Positions 7,694 through 16,657 are shown, counted from the first letter of the stretch. The stretch: DNA of 52,176 bases from Bacteroidetes bacterium HGW-Bacteroidetes-4 (GCA_002840905.1 PHDD01000027.1:1-52176), one strand, 5' to 3'. The notes: generated from the sequence alone by a model not told the origin. Made by a program: numbers and translations.

Positions 7694-8733
7694 AAACTTT
7701 TAAAAAATCGGTTCCAGCGGAGTTTTTTGCGGTTTGTGTCGTACGAAAAGAGCACCCGCGAAGCTTTACCCATCAAATGGCTTTCAGGAAGGAATCCCCA
7801 GTAACGACTGTCTTTGGCGTTGTCGCGGTTGTCGTCCATCACAAAGTAATAGTCTTGTTTTATGGTATAGTGCCGGGTTTCTTTCCCATTGATGTAAATC
7901 TTATCGCCCATAACTGAAACCGTATTTCCTTCAAAATGCTCAATCAGTTGCCGGTATAATTCCAGATTCCGTAAATCAAGACTAAGATGCTGCCCCTTAA
8001 ACGGAATTTGCACCGGGCCAAAGTAGTCTTTGTTGTTTTGGTGGTAAGTTCCCATGGGATATACGTATTGGGTGTTTTCGCCCGGGAAGTCTTTCAGTTT
8101 GCGGACAAAACGAATATTGGGCTCATTGTTCAGCTTTTGAGCTTCAGCGTCGGTAAAGGGAAAATCGTAAATTCCCATATCAGAAACCAGTCCCCCTTCA
8201 GAAATTTGGTAGCGGTTCAGAAATTCGTCGTTAAGCAGGGAACCGTCGGTTACCAGCCGGTAATTATACTGCACTGTAGCCGGTTCGGCAAAAGGTAGCC
8301 GATTAATACTGAGTTGCTTGTCGGCTATTAACAGCGTGTCGCCCGGCAAGGCCACGCAGCGTTTGGTCATGATTTCCTTTTTATCGATAGGGAGTCCGCT
8401 CTGACCCGGATAATTGAACACCAGCAAATCGTTCACCTGAATACTTTTAAAACCCGGCAACCGAAGGGGAGGCAGTTGTACCCAATCGACATATGCTTTT
8501 GGAAAAAGGGGAATGGAGAACAGGGTGACCGGTAAACGCGCGCCATAGGATGTTTTATTTACAAGCACATAATCGCCGGTAAGCAGGGTCTTTTCCATCC
8601 GCGTACTTTCAACCAGGTAGGCCTCAATAAATAATCCTTTGACAAGTAAAACCAGAATGAGGGAAAGCCCAAGGGCTTTTCCCCATTCCTTTAAATTATT
8701 TTTAATGTTCTTTTTACGGGAACGCTTGCTCAT
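7690..8733 (-). CDS. Signal peptidase I paralogue lacking the catalytic Ser
   Basis: This 347-residue S26-family protein has one N-terminal transmembrane segment (about 20-38) and the box order of signal peptidase I. In box B, where the nucleophile precedes Met, it reads ESTRMEKTLLTGD: position 45 is Arg (codon CGG), not Ser. The paralogue immediately upstream has TSSMEKSL at the same place. The general-base Lys motif remains (KRCVALPGD, Lys124), as do 'MDDNRDNAKDSRYWG' and the long insert typical of Bacteroidota LepB. It is therefore either a pseudo-peptidase, perhaps partnering the active paralogue, or uses an unusual nucleophile such as Ser43. The gene lies 21 bp after the longer lepB. Family membership is sure; loss of activity is inference. 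Confidence 0.85.
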   Translation of the reverse strand: MSKRSRKKNIKNNLKEWGKALGLSLILVLLVKGLFIEAYLVESTRMEKTLLTGDYVLVNKTSYGARLPVTLFSIPLFPKAYVDWVQLPPLRLPGFKSIQVNDLLVFNYPGQSGLPIDKKEIMTKRCVALPGDTLLIADKQLSINRLPFAEPATVQYNYRLVTDGSLLNDEFLNRYQISEGGLVSDMGIYDFPFTDAEAQKLNNEPNIRFVRKLKDFPGENTQYVYPMGTYHQNNKDYFGPVQIPFKGQHLSLDLRNLELYRQLIEHFEGNTVSVMGDKIYINGKETRHYTIKQDYYFVMDDNRDNAKDSRYWGFLPESHLMGKASRVLFSYDTNRKKLRWNRFFKSL

Positions 8734-8754
8734 TAGTAATGGTACTGGTAACTA

Positions 8755-10086
8755 TTAATGGATGGTTCGTAACATGCGGCTAAAACGGATGTTTTTTGGG
8801 AATCGGTAATCCTTGTCGAGCGACAACCATACCAATGAAGCCCTTCCCACCACATGATCTTCGGGTACATAGCCCCAAAACCTGGAATCGAGCGAGTTGT
8901 GACGGTTATCGCCCATCATCCAGTAATAGTTCATGCTAAAAGTGTAGCTGTTGGCCACTTCGTTGTTTATATAAATTACACTGTCTTTTACTTCCAACTG
9001 GTTGCCTTCGTAATGACTGATAATGCGCTCATAAAAAGGCAGGTTCTCTATCGTTAGCGGTGTAGTAACACCTTTTTTAGGTATCCAGATGGGACCGAAG
9101 TTATCTTCGTTCCAGGCATAGCGGGCATCGTGCGGGAAAATGTACTTGCTTCCGTCGCGGGTTCCGGCATTCACCCGTTCAATACTTTTTACAATATTAA
9201 AAGTACTGATGCGTTTGGCCACTTCTTCAGTAAGCGGAATTACATAATAGCCCGGTTGAATGTAGCCTTGCTGGAAATCTTCCATGGAAACACCCAGTTT
9301 TTGCAGGGCTTTGGGGTTGATGGAAGAACCGTCGGTAAGAATAGCGTAGCGGTATTGCACTTTACCGGATTTTTCCTGTGGCTTGTTGTTTATGAATAAT
9401 TGACTATTGATAATTTTAAGGCTGTCGCCGGGAATGGCCACGCAACGTTTGATGTAATTCTCACATTTATCGACCGGACGGTGTGCCACGGTATATTCGT
9501 TCCAGATGCGCTCGCGTCCATAGTCGCGTACCAGCTGGTAATAACTGGGTGCCTGATTCTCAAGGCACACGGTATCGCCTTCGGGGAAATTAAAAACTAC
9601 CACATCGTTGTTTTTGATGGTTCGGTATCCGGCCATGCGGAAATAGTCGCGTTGCCATATTTCACTAAATGAGGGTTTCATGTTTTTTGAAGCGGGCATC
9701 GAATGATGTACAAAGGGGAACGAAATGGGGGTAATGGGCTTCCGTGGTCCGTAAGCGCTTTTGCTTACAAACAGGTAATCACCTACCAACAGTGATTTCT
9801 CCATCGAAGAGGTGGGAATGGTGTATGCTTCGAAGAAAAAAGTCCGAATAAAGCTGGCGGCAATCACTGCAAAAATAATGGCGTCGACCCATTCCACCAC
9901 TTTGGTTTGTTTTTGAACGCCTTTCTTTTTCCAAAAAGCCCAGTGTACTTTTTTCGACACATAAATATCGAAAACAACGGGCAAGCCAAGCAGCCACCAG
10001 TAATTGGTATTCCATATAACCCACAATAAGTAGGCGGTTCCGGCCAGGCCAAATTTGAACCATTTATTTTTAACTATTTCTTTCAT
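8755..10086 (-). CDS. lepB: Signal peptidase I
   Basis: LepB removes signal peptides from exported preproteins at the outer face of the inner membrane. The 443-residue protein has two to three hydrophobic segments at the N-terminus (about 10-45 and 66-85). It carries box B 'IPTSSMEKSLLVGD' with nucleophile Ser94, box D 'YIKRCVAIPGDSL' with general base Lys213, and box E 'MMGDNRHNSLDSRFWG' near the C-terminus. It is longer than E. coli LepB (324 residues) because of inserts between the boxes, as is usual in Bacteroidota. It sits between dapB and a shorter paralogue in one apparent transcription unit. All catalytic residues are present. Confidence 0.95.
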   Translation of the reverse strand: MKEIVKNKWFKFGLAGTAYLLWVIWNTNYWWLLGLPVVFDIYVSKKVHWAFWKKKGVQKQTKVVEWVDAIIFAVIAASFIRTFFFEAYTIPTSSMEKSLLVGDYLFVSKSAYGPRKPITPISFPFVHHSMPASKNMKPSFSEIWQRDYFRMAGYRTIKNNDVVVFNFPEGDTVCLENQAPSYYQLVRDYGRERIWNEYTVAHRPVDKCENYIKRCVAIPGDSLKIINSQLFINNKPQEKSGKVQYRYAILTDGSSINPKALQKLGVSMEDFQQGYIQPGYYVIPLTEEVAKRISTFNIVKSIERVNAGTRDGSKYIFPHDARYAWNEDNFGPIWIPKKGVTTPLTIENLPFYERIISHYEGNQLEVKDSVIYINNEVANSYTFSMNYYWMMGDNRHNSLDSRFWGYVPEDHVVGRASLVWLSLDKDYRFPKNIRFSRMLRTIH

Positions 10087-10215
10087 TCGTGTAGTTTTAT
10101 GCCTTTAAATTTTGGGCTTAAATTGATGGTTTAAAGGCTGATTATAATATTTTCTTTTAATTCCCTATTTAATTGGCCGTACAAAAATAACTAATCCGAT
10201 CAATTAATAATGCGC

Positions 10216-10935
10216 TTATCCCAATTTTAACAAATCATTCATTCCAAAGCAACCTGTTTTACCTTTCATAAACTCAGCAGCCAAAACAGCTCCCAGGGCA
10301 AAACCCTCACGGCTTTTGGCTTCGTGTTTTATACTCAGGGTATCGATGGGTGAATTGTATATTACTTCGTGTGTGCCGGGTACTTCACCTTGGCGGAACG
10401 AAATAATAGGCAACTCGTTTTCGTTTACCTCAGTCTGGTTTTTCCAGGCGGTGTACCTGTTTCCTGCCGCCAGTATACTTTCGGCAAGTGTAATGGCCGT
10501 TCCGCTTGGTGCATCGAGTTTTTTTGTGTGGTGTATTTCGGTTATTGATGCGGAATATTCAGGAAAATCCTGCATCAGTTGAACCAGTTTGCGATTGAGT
10601 TCAAAAAACAGGTTCACACCCAGGCTAAAGTTTGAGGCATAAAAGAATCCGGCATTCAGATTTTCACATTTTTTGATAAGTTCATCCAATTGGTCGAGCC
10701 AGCCGGTTGTTCCCGAAACAACAGGCACACCCGATTCAAAACATTTTAAATAATTGTCTACCGCCGATTCGGGTTTGCTGAATTCTATACATACATCTAT
10801 TTCCCGGAGTTTATCGGGATTGAGTTCGGCTTGGTTATCGTGGTCGATGATTAAACCAATGGTATGCCCCCGCGACAAAGCTATTGCTTCAATGGCTTTT
10901 CCCATTTTTCCGTATCCAATAAGTGCAATATTCAT
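10216..10935 (-). CDS. dapB: 4-hydroxy-tetrahydrodipicolinate reductase
   Basis: DapB reduces hydroxy-tetrahydrodipicolinate to tetrahydrodipicolinate in the diaminopimelate/lysine pathway, which feeds peptidoglycan. The 239-residue protein is short for the family (about 270 in E. coli), as is common in Bacteroidota. The N-terminal nucleotide-binding loop is 'GYGKMGKAI' (7-15). 'SGTTGW' follows at about 74-79. The substrate and catalytic motif is 'EIHHTKKLDAPSGTA' (133-147), with His135/His136 and the Lys pair at 138-139. Downstream, after about 129 bp, come the two lepB-type genes. Upstream, only 35 bp separate it from the XRE regulator, so read-through from that operon is possible. Confidence 0.95.
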   Translation of the reverse strand: MNIALIGYGKMGKAIEAIALSRGHTIGLIIDHDNQAELNPDKLREIDVCIEFSKPESAVDNYLKCFESGVPVVSGTTGWLDQLDELIKKCENLNAGFFYASNFSLGVNLFFELNRKLVQLMQDFPEYSASITEIHHTKKLDAPSGTAITLAESILAAGNRYTAWKNQTEVNENELPIISFRQGEVPGTHEVIYNSPIDTLSIKHEAKSREGFALGAVLAAEFMKGKTGCFGMNDLLKLG

Positions 10936-10970
10936 TGTATTCTATTTAGTTTATTGGTTTATAAGTTGTT

Positions 10971-11186
10971 TTAACTATTTTTATTGTTTTCGTAATCGAG
11001 AATGTCGCCCGGTGTACAACTCAGTTCACGGCAAATGGCATCGAGGGTTGAAAAGCGAATAGCCCGGGCTTTACCGCTTTTCAGTACCGATAGGTTGGCC
11101 ATGGTTATGCCCACCCGCTCCGACAATTCGGTGAGCGACATTTTGCGTTTAGCTAACATTACATCGAGGTTTACTATTATCGACAT
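10971..11186 (-). CDS. Small XRE/Cro-type (YozG-like) DNA-binding protein
   Basis: This 71-residue protein is a stand-alone helix-turn-helix of the XRE/YozG type: 'LDVMLAKRKMSLTELSERVG' gives the first helices and 'TMANLSVLKSGKARAIRFSTLDAIC' the recognition region, ending with 'LSCTPGDILDYE'. Genes of this kind commonly follow a DUF2975 membrane protein gene, as here (23 bp apart), and the pair is thought to work as a small regulatory unit. Palindromic TTATCG sites upstream of the DUF2975 gene are the likely operator, so autoregulation is inferred. Confidence 0.88.
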   Translation of the reverse strand: MSIIVNLDVMLAKRKMSLTELSERVGITMANLSVLKSGKARAIRFSTLDAICRELSCTPGDILDYENNKNS

Positions 11187-11209
11187 GGTTAAACGGTAAT
11201 TTTTTTAAT

Positions 11210-11842
11210 CTAAATGGTTAATTCCTGTTCTTCCTTTAGCGTTTTGCCCGCTTTAAACACTTCGCTCAGGATAAATGATGCCAGGGCAATCCATAAAAAG
11301 TTCAGCATCTGGTTGTCGAATACGGGCAGCGCCACAAAGTTTTCAAATAGTATGGGTTTTATAAAAACCAGCTTTATCAGGCTTAGCAGTGAACCCAAAA
11401 TAAAGATAAGTATTGAGCCCCGGGCTATTCGTTTTAAAACAATGCTTATGCCTTTATCGAAAGGTAAGCCGGACTTTACTGCGTTGTGTAGTAATTCAAA
11501 TAAGCGGTACAGTTGATAATTATAGAATAAGGTAACAAGCACTGCCGAAACGGTAAAAAGTAAAATAAATATTGCGTGCGAAGGCAGGTTAAGTGCTACA
11601 TCGGGAAAACCGCTAATATGTTCCATGTGTACTCCAAGCAGTTTGTTATTCAGGGTTTGGAAAGAACCGTTCATTTTTAGTTCCAGTACAAACTTTCCCA
11701 GGTATCGGGTCATAAGGGTTTTTTCAGGAAAAATTAGATTTAAAAGCTGGAATCCGAATACACCTGCTCCTAATACCAGGTTAAGCCAATAAAGGTATTT
11801 AAAGAAGTGGTATAAATGATGTATTAGTTTTTTGCTACGCAT
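11210..11842 (-). CDS. DUF2975 membrane protein
   Basis: This is a 210-residue membrane protein with about four hydrophobic segments (near 15-35, 85-110, 135-160 and 175-200), matching the DUF2975 family, usually found with a YozG-like regulator. I chose the ATG at 11842 (MRSKKL...). A frame extension to 11965 adds 41 hydrophobic but AT-driven residues that run across the putative operator and is unlikely to be translated. The gene is followed at 23 bp by the XRE regulator gene. The function is unknown; a membrane partner or sensor for the regulator is inference. Confidence 0.78.
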   Translation of the reverse strand: MRSKKLIHHLYHFFKYLYWLNLVLGAGVFGFQLLNLIFPEKTLMTRYLGKFVLELKMNGSFQTLNNKLLGVHMEHISGFPDVALNLPSHAIFILLFTVSAVLVTLFYNYQLYRLFELLHNAVKSGLPFDKGISIVLKRIARGSILIFILGSLLSLIKLVFIKPILFENFVALPVFDNQMLNFLWIALASFILSEVFKAGKTLKEEQELTI

Positions 11843-11898
11843 GGTTCCAAATAATTTGAAACAAAGTAAAGTAATATTTATCAAAAAACAAATAATAA

Positions 11899-11929
11899 TT
11901 ATCGAAAAACGATAAATAATTATCGATAA
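11899..11929. promoter_or_regulatory. Probable operator of the DUF2975-XRE operon
   Basis: TTATCG (11899-11904) faces CGATAA (11910-11915) across 5 bp, and a perfect 10-bp palindrome TTATCGATAA lies at 11920-11929. This gives four half-sites of the same hexamer within 31 bp, 57 bp or more upstream of the chosen DUF2975 start. The layout suits a dimeric XRE-type repressor, most simply the product of 10971-11186. Confidence 0.55.
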
Positions 11930-11963
11930 CAAAAAAAGTAAATAAAGTGATAGAGTAGGGAGC

Positions 11964-11995
11964 AAAAAAAAACCACCCGAATTGGATGGTTTTTC
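11964..11995 (-). terminator. Intrinsic terminator of the thrS-infC-rpmI-rplT operon
   Basis: On the minus strand, AAACCATCC-aattc-GGGTGGTTT is followed by a T run. It lies 19 bp after the rplT stop. Confidence 0.85.
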
Positions 11996-12013
11996 TATCG
12001 ATGCATTGTTTTC

Positions 12014-12358
12014 TTATTTCACTGTTTTGCAAATGGCTTCAAAAGCCTTTGGGTGGTTCATAGCCAGGTCGGCCAGCACCTTACGGTTAAGATCGACATT
12101 TGCTTTATTGAGTTTGCCAATAAACTCAGAATAGGACATTCCATGAAGGCGGGCACCGGCGTTGATACGCTGAATCCAAAGACTTCTGAAATTACGTTTT
12201 TTCGTTTTTCTGTCGCGGTAAGCGTATTGTTGACCTTTTTCGAAGGTGTTTTTGGCTACCGTCCAAACATTAGCACGTGCACCAAAGTTACCTCTGGTAC
12301 GTTTCATTAATTTTTTTCTTCTTGCTCTTGATGCTACAGCATTTACTGATCTAGGCAT
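12014..12358 (-). CDS. rplT: Large ribosomal subunit protein bL20
   Basis: bL20 binds 23S rRNA early in assembly of the large subunit. The 114-residue protein has the normal length and the basic N-terminus ('[19 protein letters not shown]'), '[21 protein letters not shown]', '[20 protein letters not shown]' and '[15 protein letters not shown]'. It is last in the thrS-infC-rpmI-rplT order, 87 bp after rpmI, and is followed by a clear terminator. In several bacteria L20 represses its own operon through a leader structure. I do not see an obvious mimic here. Confidence 0.97.
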   Translation of the reverse strand: MPRSVNAVASRARRKKLMKRTRGNFGARANVWTVAKNTFEKGQQYAYRDRKTKKRNFRSLWIQRINAGARLHGMSYSEFIGKLNKANVDLNRKVLADLAMNHPKAFEAICKTVK

Positions 12359-12445
12359 AACTTTTACTTTTTACGGAATGGTTAGCGTTCCTCTCCAATA
12401 GGAATCTTTTGCGGCTAATTCACTCCAGGTTAAACATTTTACTTA

Positions 12446-12643
12446 CTACTTCATGGCCAGGCAAAGCTTGATGTTGTTCACATCGGCTTTGTTAACCGTA
12501 GTAAAATACGTTAGATTACGCTTACGCTTGGTCGATTTTTTAGTTAAAATGTGACTTTTGTAAGCATGTTTTCTTTTAATCTTTCCGGTACCAGTCAACA
12601 CAAAGCGCTTCTTTGCTCCGGAATTGGTTTTCATTTTTGGCAT
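12446..12643 (-). CDS. rpmI: Large ribosomal subunit protein bL35
   Basis: bL35 is a small basic protein of the large ribosomal subunit. The 65-residue protein has the usual length and signature: '[20 protein letters not shown]', '[20 protein letters not shown]' and a C-terminal '[16 protein letters not shown]'. It sits 24 bp downstream of infC and 87 bp upstream of rplT, the conserved infC-rpmI-rplT order. Confidence 0.97.
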   Translation of the reverse strand: MPKMKTNSGAKKRFVLTGTGKIKRKHAYKSHILTKKSTKRKRNLTYFTTVNKADVNNIKLCLAMK

Positions 12644-12667
12644 AATTGTTTAATTTAAAAGAACAAT

Positions 12668-13228
12668 TTATTTTTTCTTTTTAGGTGAAATAAGCATAAT
12701 CATGCGTTTACCTTCCAATTTGGGTAATTGTTCTACTTTTCCCAGGTCTTCAAGTTCCTGTGCTAAACGGAGCAAAAGAATTTCTCCCTGCTCTTTGAAT
12801 AAAATAGAACGCCCTTTAAAGAACACGTAAACTTTAAGTTTTGATCCCTCTTCGAGGAATTTGATGGCATGATTCTTTTTAAATGTGTAATCGTGCTCAT
12901 CGGTGTTTGGTCCAAACCTGATTTCTTTTAAAATCACTTTAGTAGCCTTCGATTTCATCTCTTTTTGCTTGCGCTTTTGTTCGTAAAGAAACTTACTGTA
13001 ATCGATTACTTTACAAACAGGTGGATCGGCTTTTGGTGAAATCTCAACGAGATCAAGTTCTTGCTCTTCAGCTATTTTAAGAGCATCTTTTATTGAGAAA
13101 ATTCCGGGTTCTTCGATGTTATCGCCCACTAAACGCACATGCGTTACTTTAATTGCCTCATTAATTCGGAACAAAGACTGTTCCTCACGCGGTACGAATC
13201 TTTGTCTCGGGTTTCTTGGTCCTGCTAT
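12668..13228 (-). CDS. infC: Translation initiation factor IF-3 with an apparent AUA start
   Basis: IF-3 binds the 30S subunit, keeps subunits apart and checks the start codon. The 186-residue reading has the N-domain ('[20 protein letters not shown]', '[15 protein letters not shown]', '[12 protein letters not shown]'), the linker helix and the C-domain ('[20 protein letters not shown]', '[13 protein letters not shown]'). I start it at ATA (13226-13228), preceded at 8 nt by a perfect AGGAGG (13237-13242). This adds the basic [18 protein letters not shown] segment usual before RINE in Bacteroidota IF-3. The only ordinary-type alternative is TTG at 13174, which drops that segment. A rare start on infC fits the known autoregulation by IF-3 start-codon discrimination (AUU in E. 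coli). The thrS stop is 22 bp upstream. Confidence 0.88.
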   Translation of the reverse strand: MAGPRNPRQRFVPREEQSLFRINEAIKVTHVRLVGDNIEEPGIFSIKDALKIAEEQELDLVEISPKADPPVCKVIDYSKFLYEQKRKQKEMKSKATKVILKEIRFGPNTDEHDYTFKKNHAIKFLEEGSKLKVYVFFKGRSILFKEQGEILLLRLAQELEDLGKVEQLPKLEGKRMIMLISPKKKK

Positions 13229-13236
13229 GGCTTGGT

Positions 13237-13242
13237 CCTCCT
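13237..13242 (-). promoter_or_regulatory. Shine-Dalgarno of infC
   Basis: AGGAGG on the minus strand is a full anti-SD match, which is unusual in Bacteroidota. The 8-nt spacing to ATA supports that codon as the infC start. Confidence 0.7.
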
Positions 13243-13250
13243 ATTATTAG

Positions 13251-15191
13251 TTAATACTTTGTTAATTCTTCTACTTCTTTGGTAACTAAATCGGCAAATG
13301 CTTCCATGCTCATGGAGCCTTTGTCGCCGTCGCCCTGTTTTCTTACCGAAACGGAGTTCGATTCCATTTCTTTTTCACCAACAATAAGCAGGTAAGGAAT
13401 ACGTTTTAACTCGTTATCGCGTATCTTTCTGCCAATCTTTTCGTTTCGGTCGTCAATTGCGGTGCGAATATCGGAATTATTTAGAAAATCTGAAACTTTT
13501 TGGGCAAATTCGTTATATTTTTCACTGATTGGTAACACAACCGCCTGATCGGGAGTTAACCAAAGCGGAAACTTTCCTCCGGTATGTTCAATTAACACGG
13601 CAACAAATCGTTCCATGGAACCAAAGGGTGCGCGGTGAATCATCACCGGACGATGGCGTTTGTCGTCGCTGCCAATGTATTCCAGTTCAAAGCGTTCAGG
13701 CAGGTTATAATCTACCTGAATGGTTCCCAACTGCCATTTACGTCCAATGGCATCGCGTACCATAAAATCGAGTTTTGGTCCATAGAATGCCGCTTCGCCT
13801 GTAACAACCACAGTTTCTAAACCTTTTTCGTTGCAAGCTTCAATAATGGCACTTTCAGCTTTCTCCCAGTTTTCGTCGCTGCCAATATATTTTTCGTTGT
13901 TGTTCGGGTCACGCAATGAGATTTGTGCGGTAAACTCGTTAAATTCCAGGGTTTTGAATATGTATAAAACAATATCGATTACCTTAATAAATTCTTCTTT
14001 TAACTGATCGGGGCGGCAGAAGATGTGTGCATCGTCCTGGGTGAAACCCCGAACGCGGGTTAAACCATGCAATTCGCCACTTTGTTCGTAACGATATACC
14101 GTTCCGAATTCAGCAAAGCGAACAGGTAAATCTTTATAGGAACGGGGTTTAACCTTGAATATTTCGCAGTGGTGCGGGCAGTTCATCGGTTTCAGCAGAA
14201 ACTCTTCGCCTTCGGCTGGTGTGTGAATGGGTTGAAACGAGTCGGCTCCGTACTTTGCGTAGTGACCCGAAGTAACGTACAATTCTTTTTGTCCGATGTG
14301 CGGAGTAATTACCGGTTCGTAGCCATAAGCACGCTGAACTCTCTTTAAGAAATTCTCCAATCGCTCACGCAGCATGGCTCCTTTGGGTAACCATAAGGGT
14401 AATCCTTGTCCAACCCGTTGCGAAAAGGCAAACAGTTCCAATTCTTTTCCCAGTTTTCGGTGATCGCGTTTTTTGGCTTCTTCAAGTAAAACCAGGTATT
14501 CGTCGAGCATCGATTTTTTTGGAAAGGTAATGCCGTAAACGCGGGTAAGTTGCTTTCGTTTTTCGTCGCCACGCCAGTAGGCTCCGGCTACACTTAATAT
14601 TTTCACAGCTTTAATAAAACTGGTGTTTGGCAAATGAGGACCACGGCACAGGTCGGTGAAATTTCCTTGTTTATAAAAACTGATGCTTCCGTCTTCGAGA
14701 TCGTTAATTAATTCTACTTTGTAAGTTTCCTGCCGTCCGCCAAAAAAGTCGATGGCATCTTTTTTCGAAACCTCGCTACGCTGGTATTCGGCTTTGGTCG
14801 AAGCGAGTTCCATTATCTTATTCTCGATAGTAATAAAATCGGTATCGGTAATTGTTTTTCCATCGCCCAAATCCACATCGTAATAAAAGCCGTTTTCGAT
14901 AGCCGGGCCAATACCGAATTTTATTCCGGGATACAGTTCCTGCAGTGCTTCGGCCATAAGGTGCGCCGATGAGTGCCAAAAGGCATGTTTACCTTCTTCA
15001 TCGTCCCATTTATGCAACTTTATGGATGCATCGTTATTAATAGGGCGGGTTAAATCGAATAAATCGTTGTTTACAGTAACCGATAAAACCTCTTTAGCCA
15101 GTCGGGGACTTATGTTATTGGCAATTTCCAAACCGGTAATTCCTTTTGGATATTCCCTGGTACTGTTATCGGGAAGAGTTATCTTTATCAT
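13251..15191 (-). CDS. thrS: Threonyl-tRNA synthetase
   Basis: ThrS charges tRNA-Thr. The 646-residue protein has the full domain set. The TGS domain covers about 1-62. The editing domain (about 63-225) has the HxxxH motif His73/His77 and 'DLCRGPHLP'. The class II catalytic core (about 240-535) has '[11 protein letters not shown]', '[20 protein letters not shown]' and '[11 protein letters not shown]'. The anticodon-binding domain covers about 545-646. It leads the operon thrS-infC-rpmI-rplT, with a TAnnTTTG promoter element 31 bp upstream. No tRNA-like T-box leader is visible in the short upstream region. Confidence 0.97.
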   Translation of the reverse strand: MIKITLPDNSTREYPKGITGLEIANNISPRLAKEVLSVTVNNDLFDLTRPINNDASIKLHKWDDEEGKHAFWHSSAHLMAEALQELYPGIKFGIGPAIENGFYYDVDLGDGKTITDTDFITIENKIMELASTKAEYQRSEVSKKDAIDFFGGRQETYKVELINDLEDGSISFYKQGNFTDLCRGPHLPNTSFIKAVKILSVAGAYWRGDEKRKQLTRVYGITFPKKSMLDEYLVLLEEAKKRDHRKLGKELELFAFSQRVGQGLPLWLPKGAMLRERLENFLKRVQRAYGYEPVITPHIGQKELYVTSGHYAKYGADSFQPIHTPAEGEEFLLKPMNCPHHCEIFKVKPRSYKDLPVRFAEFGTVYRYEQSGELHGLTRVRGFTQDDAHIFCRPDQLKEEFIKVIDIVLYIFKTLEFNEFTAQISLRDPNNNEKYIGSDENWEKAESAIIEACNEKGLETVVVTGEAAFYGPKLDFMVRDAIGRKWQLGTIQVDYNLPERFELEYIGSDDKRHRPVMIHRAPFGSMERFVAVLIEHTGGKFPLWLTPDQAVVLPISEKYNEFAQKVSDFLNNSDIRTAIDDRNEKIGRKIRDNELKRIPYLLIVGEKEMESNSVSVRKQGDGDKGSMSMEAFADLVTKEVEELTKY

Positions 15192-15221
15192 AATTGTGAT
15201 ATTTACATTTTTTCAAGGTTG

Positions 15222-15229
15222 CAAAAATA
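15222..15229 (-). promoter_or_regulatory. Promoter -7 element for the thrS operon
   Basis: TATTTTTG on the minus strand matches TAnnTTTG. A TTG about 21 nt further upstream may be the -33 part. Transcription would start about 20-25 nt before the thrS ATG. Confidence 0.5.
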
Positions 15230-15362
15230 GAACTAATGTTTGACAATAAACAATTTGCAATGAAAAATATAGGATAAATTCGCTTAAATTTTACAAAGTC
15301 AAAATACTTTGATAAAAATGCATTCTGCAAATCTAATAATGGGTTTTGTTTAAAGTTTTTAA

Positions 15363-16238
15363 TTATTGCAGCACAAAATGATAGGTAATGGTTCCCACCT
15401 GTTGTGGAGGTGCATCTTTATTTACATCGAATGTTGCTTTTAAGGCGGCTTTTTCAGCAGCCTGTTGCAATACTTTATCGCTGGTGGTGGTGCCTTTTGC
15501 TCCGGCTTTGGCTTTAAGTACGTTTCCGTTTTGGTCTACGGTAACTTCGACCACCACTTTACCTTCGCTCTGACTCAGGTATTCGGGTTTTGGTAACGAT
15601 TGTGAACTGCGACCCAATAAGCTGAATGAAATTCCATTGCCTCCGGTAGTTCCTCCAACCCGGTTTTTTGAATCGATATCACCTTCCGGATTTCCCTGGT
15701 TGCCTTGTCCTCCGGCATCTCCTTCACCGGTATTATCGCCCGCAGGATTTTTTCCGGTAAAAGCACTTTTGGCGCGTTCCTGAACTATTCTTTGTTGTTC
15801 CAGCTGGCGTTGGCGTTCTGCCTCTTCTAAGCGCTGGCGTTCCAGTTCTTCCTGCCTGATGCGTTCCAGTTCTTCAGCTTCTTTTTGTTTTTTCAGGTCT
15901 TCCTGTTTTTTTTTCTCAATTCGTTTCTTTTCTGCCAGAGCTGCCGCTTCTTCAAAATCCTGGTTCATAATTTCTTCCGTATTATCCTGCGATTCCACCG
16001 GTTTGGGTGGTGGTGTGGTTTCTTTAGGAACCGATTCAATAATTTCAGGTTGTGCGGCCGGACGGGGCTCAATTTGACCCGAGCCGGTTTCCATATCACC
16101 AAAGTTAATGAGTATTCCTTCTTCCTCTGGGGGAGGAAAAGGCGACGAAAAGCCAAAGATTAACAATAACCCGGCAAACCCGATAAGAAATAACAGGGAG
16201 CTTACAATGCTGAATCGTTGTTCTTTTGTCAATTGCAT
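15363..16238 (-). CDS. tonB: TonB-family energy transducer
   Basis: TonB couples the proton-motive force, through ExbB/ExbD, to outer-membrane receptors. The 291-residue protein has an N-terminal transmembrane anchor (about 9-30), a Pro/Glu-rich segment (about 35-90), a long Arg/Glu/Gln coiled coil (about 90-155), a Gly/Asn-rich linker (about 165-205) and a C-terminal TonB domain (about 212-291; 'LSQSEGKVVVEVTVDQNGNV', 'GTITYHFVLQ'). It is the third gene of exbB-exbD-tonB, 7 bp after exbD. In Bacteroidota several such systems usually coexist, and no receptor gene is adjacent, so its client is unknown. Confidence 0.9.
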   Translation of the reverse strand: MQLTKEQRFSIVSSLLFLIGFAGLLLIFGFSSPFPPPEEEGILINFGDMETGSGQIEPRPAAQPEIIESVPKETTPPPKPVESQDNTEEIMNQDFEEAAALAEKKRIEKKKQEDLKKQKEAEELERIRQEELERQRLEEAERQRQLEQQRIVQERAKSAFTGKNPAGDNTGEGDAGGQGNQGNPEGDIDSKNRVGGTTGGNGISFSLLGRSSQSLPKPEYLSQSEGKVVVEVTVDQNGNVLKAKAGAKGTTTSDKVLQQAAEKAALKATFDVNKDAPPQQVGTITYHFVLQ

Positions 16239-16245
16239 ACAGTTT

Positions 16246-16656
16246 TTATTTTGCCGATCTAGTGGCCAGAATCAGTTTGTATTGGTTTTGTTTGGCTATG
16301 TTCATTACTTTAACTACATGTTCCATGGCTACACTTTGGTCAACATGCAGCGAAATGGTGGGTGGTTCAGGGTAACTTGATGCCGGTCCTACTTTGTTAA
16401 TAAGTGTTCGTTCCAGGTTTGCATAAGGAACAAAATTTCCCTCGATGGCATATTTCAAATCGCTGGTAATGGATACTGTGGTAATGGGTTTGGTGGCCAT
16501 GGTTTGGTTATTGCTTTGCGGTAGCAATAATTTTAGTGCGTTTGGAGCAATAAGCGTTGAAGTAACCATAAAAAACACCAATAGCAGGAACACAATATCA
16601 GTCATGCTCGACATGCTGAAATTGGCATTTACTTTGGTTTGTCGTTTAATAGCCAT
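16246..16656 (-). CDS. exbD: ExbD/TolR-family biopolymer transporter
   Basis: ExbD forms the proton-conducting complex with ExbB. The 136-residue protein has one transmembrane helix (about 19-40) with the conserved proton-carrying Asp (Asp20, in 'MSSMTDIVFLLLVFFM') and a periplasmic domain ending in 'VMNIAKQNQYKLILAT'. It lies 1 bp after exbB and 7 bp before tonB, a tight operon. Confidence 0.93.
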   Translation of the reverse strand: MAIKRQTKVNANFSMSSMTDIVFLLLVFFMVTSTLIAPNALKLLLPQSNNQTMATKPITTVSITSDLKYAIEGNFVPYANLERTLINKVGPASSYPEPPTISLHVDQSVAMEHVVKVMNIAKQNQYKLILATRSAK

Positions 16657-16657
16657 T

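Noticed and set aside
11843-11965. Extended start of the DUF2975 gene at 11965
   Set aside because: The extension covers the AT-rich operator region and adds a biased hydrophobic stretch; ATG at 11842 fits the family better.
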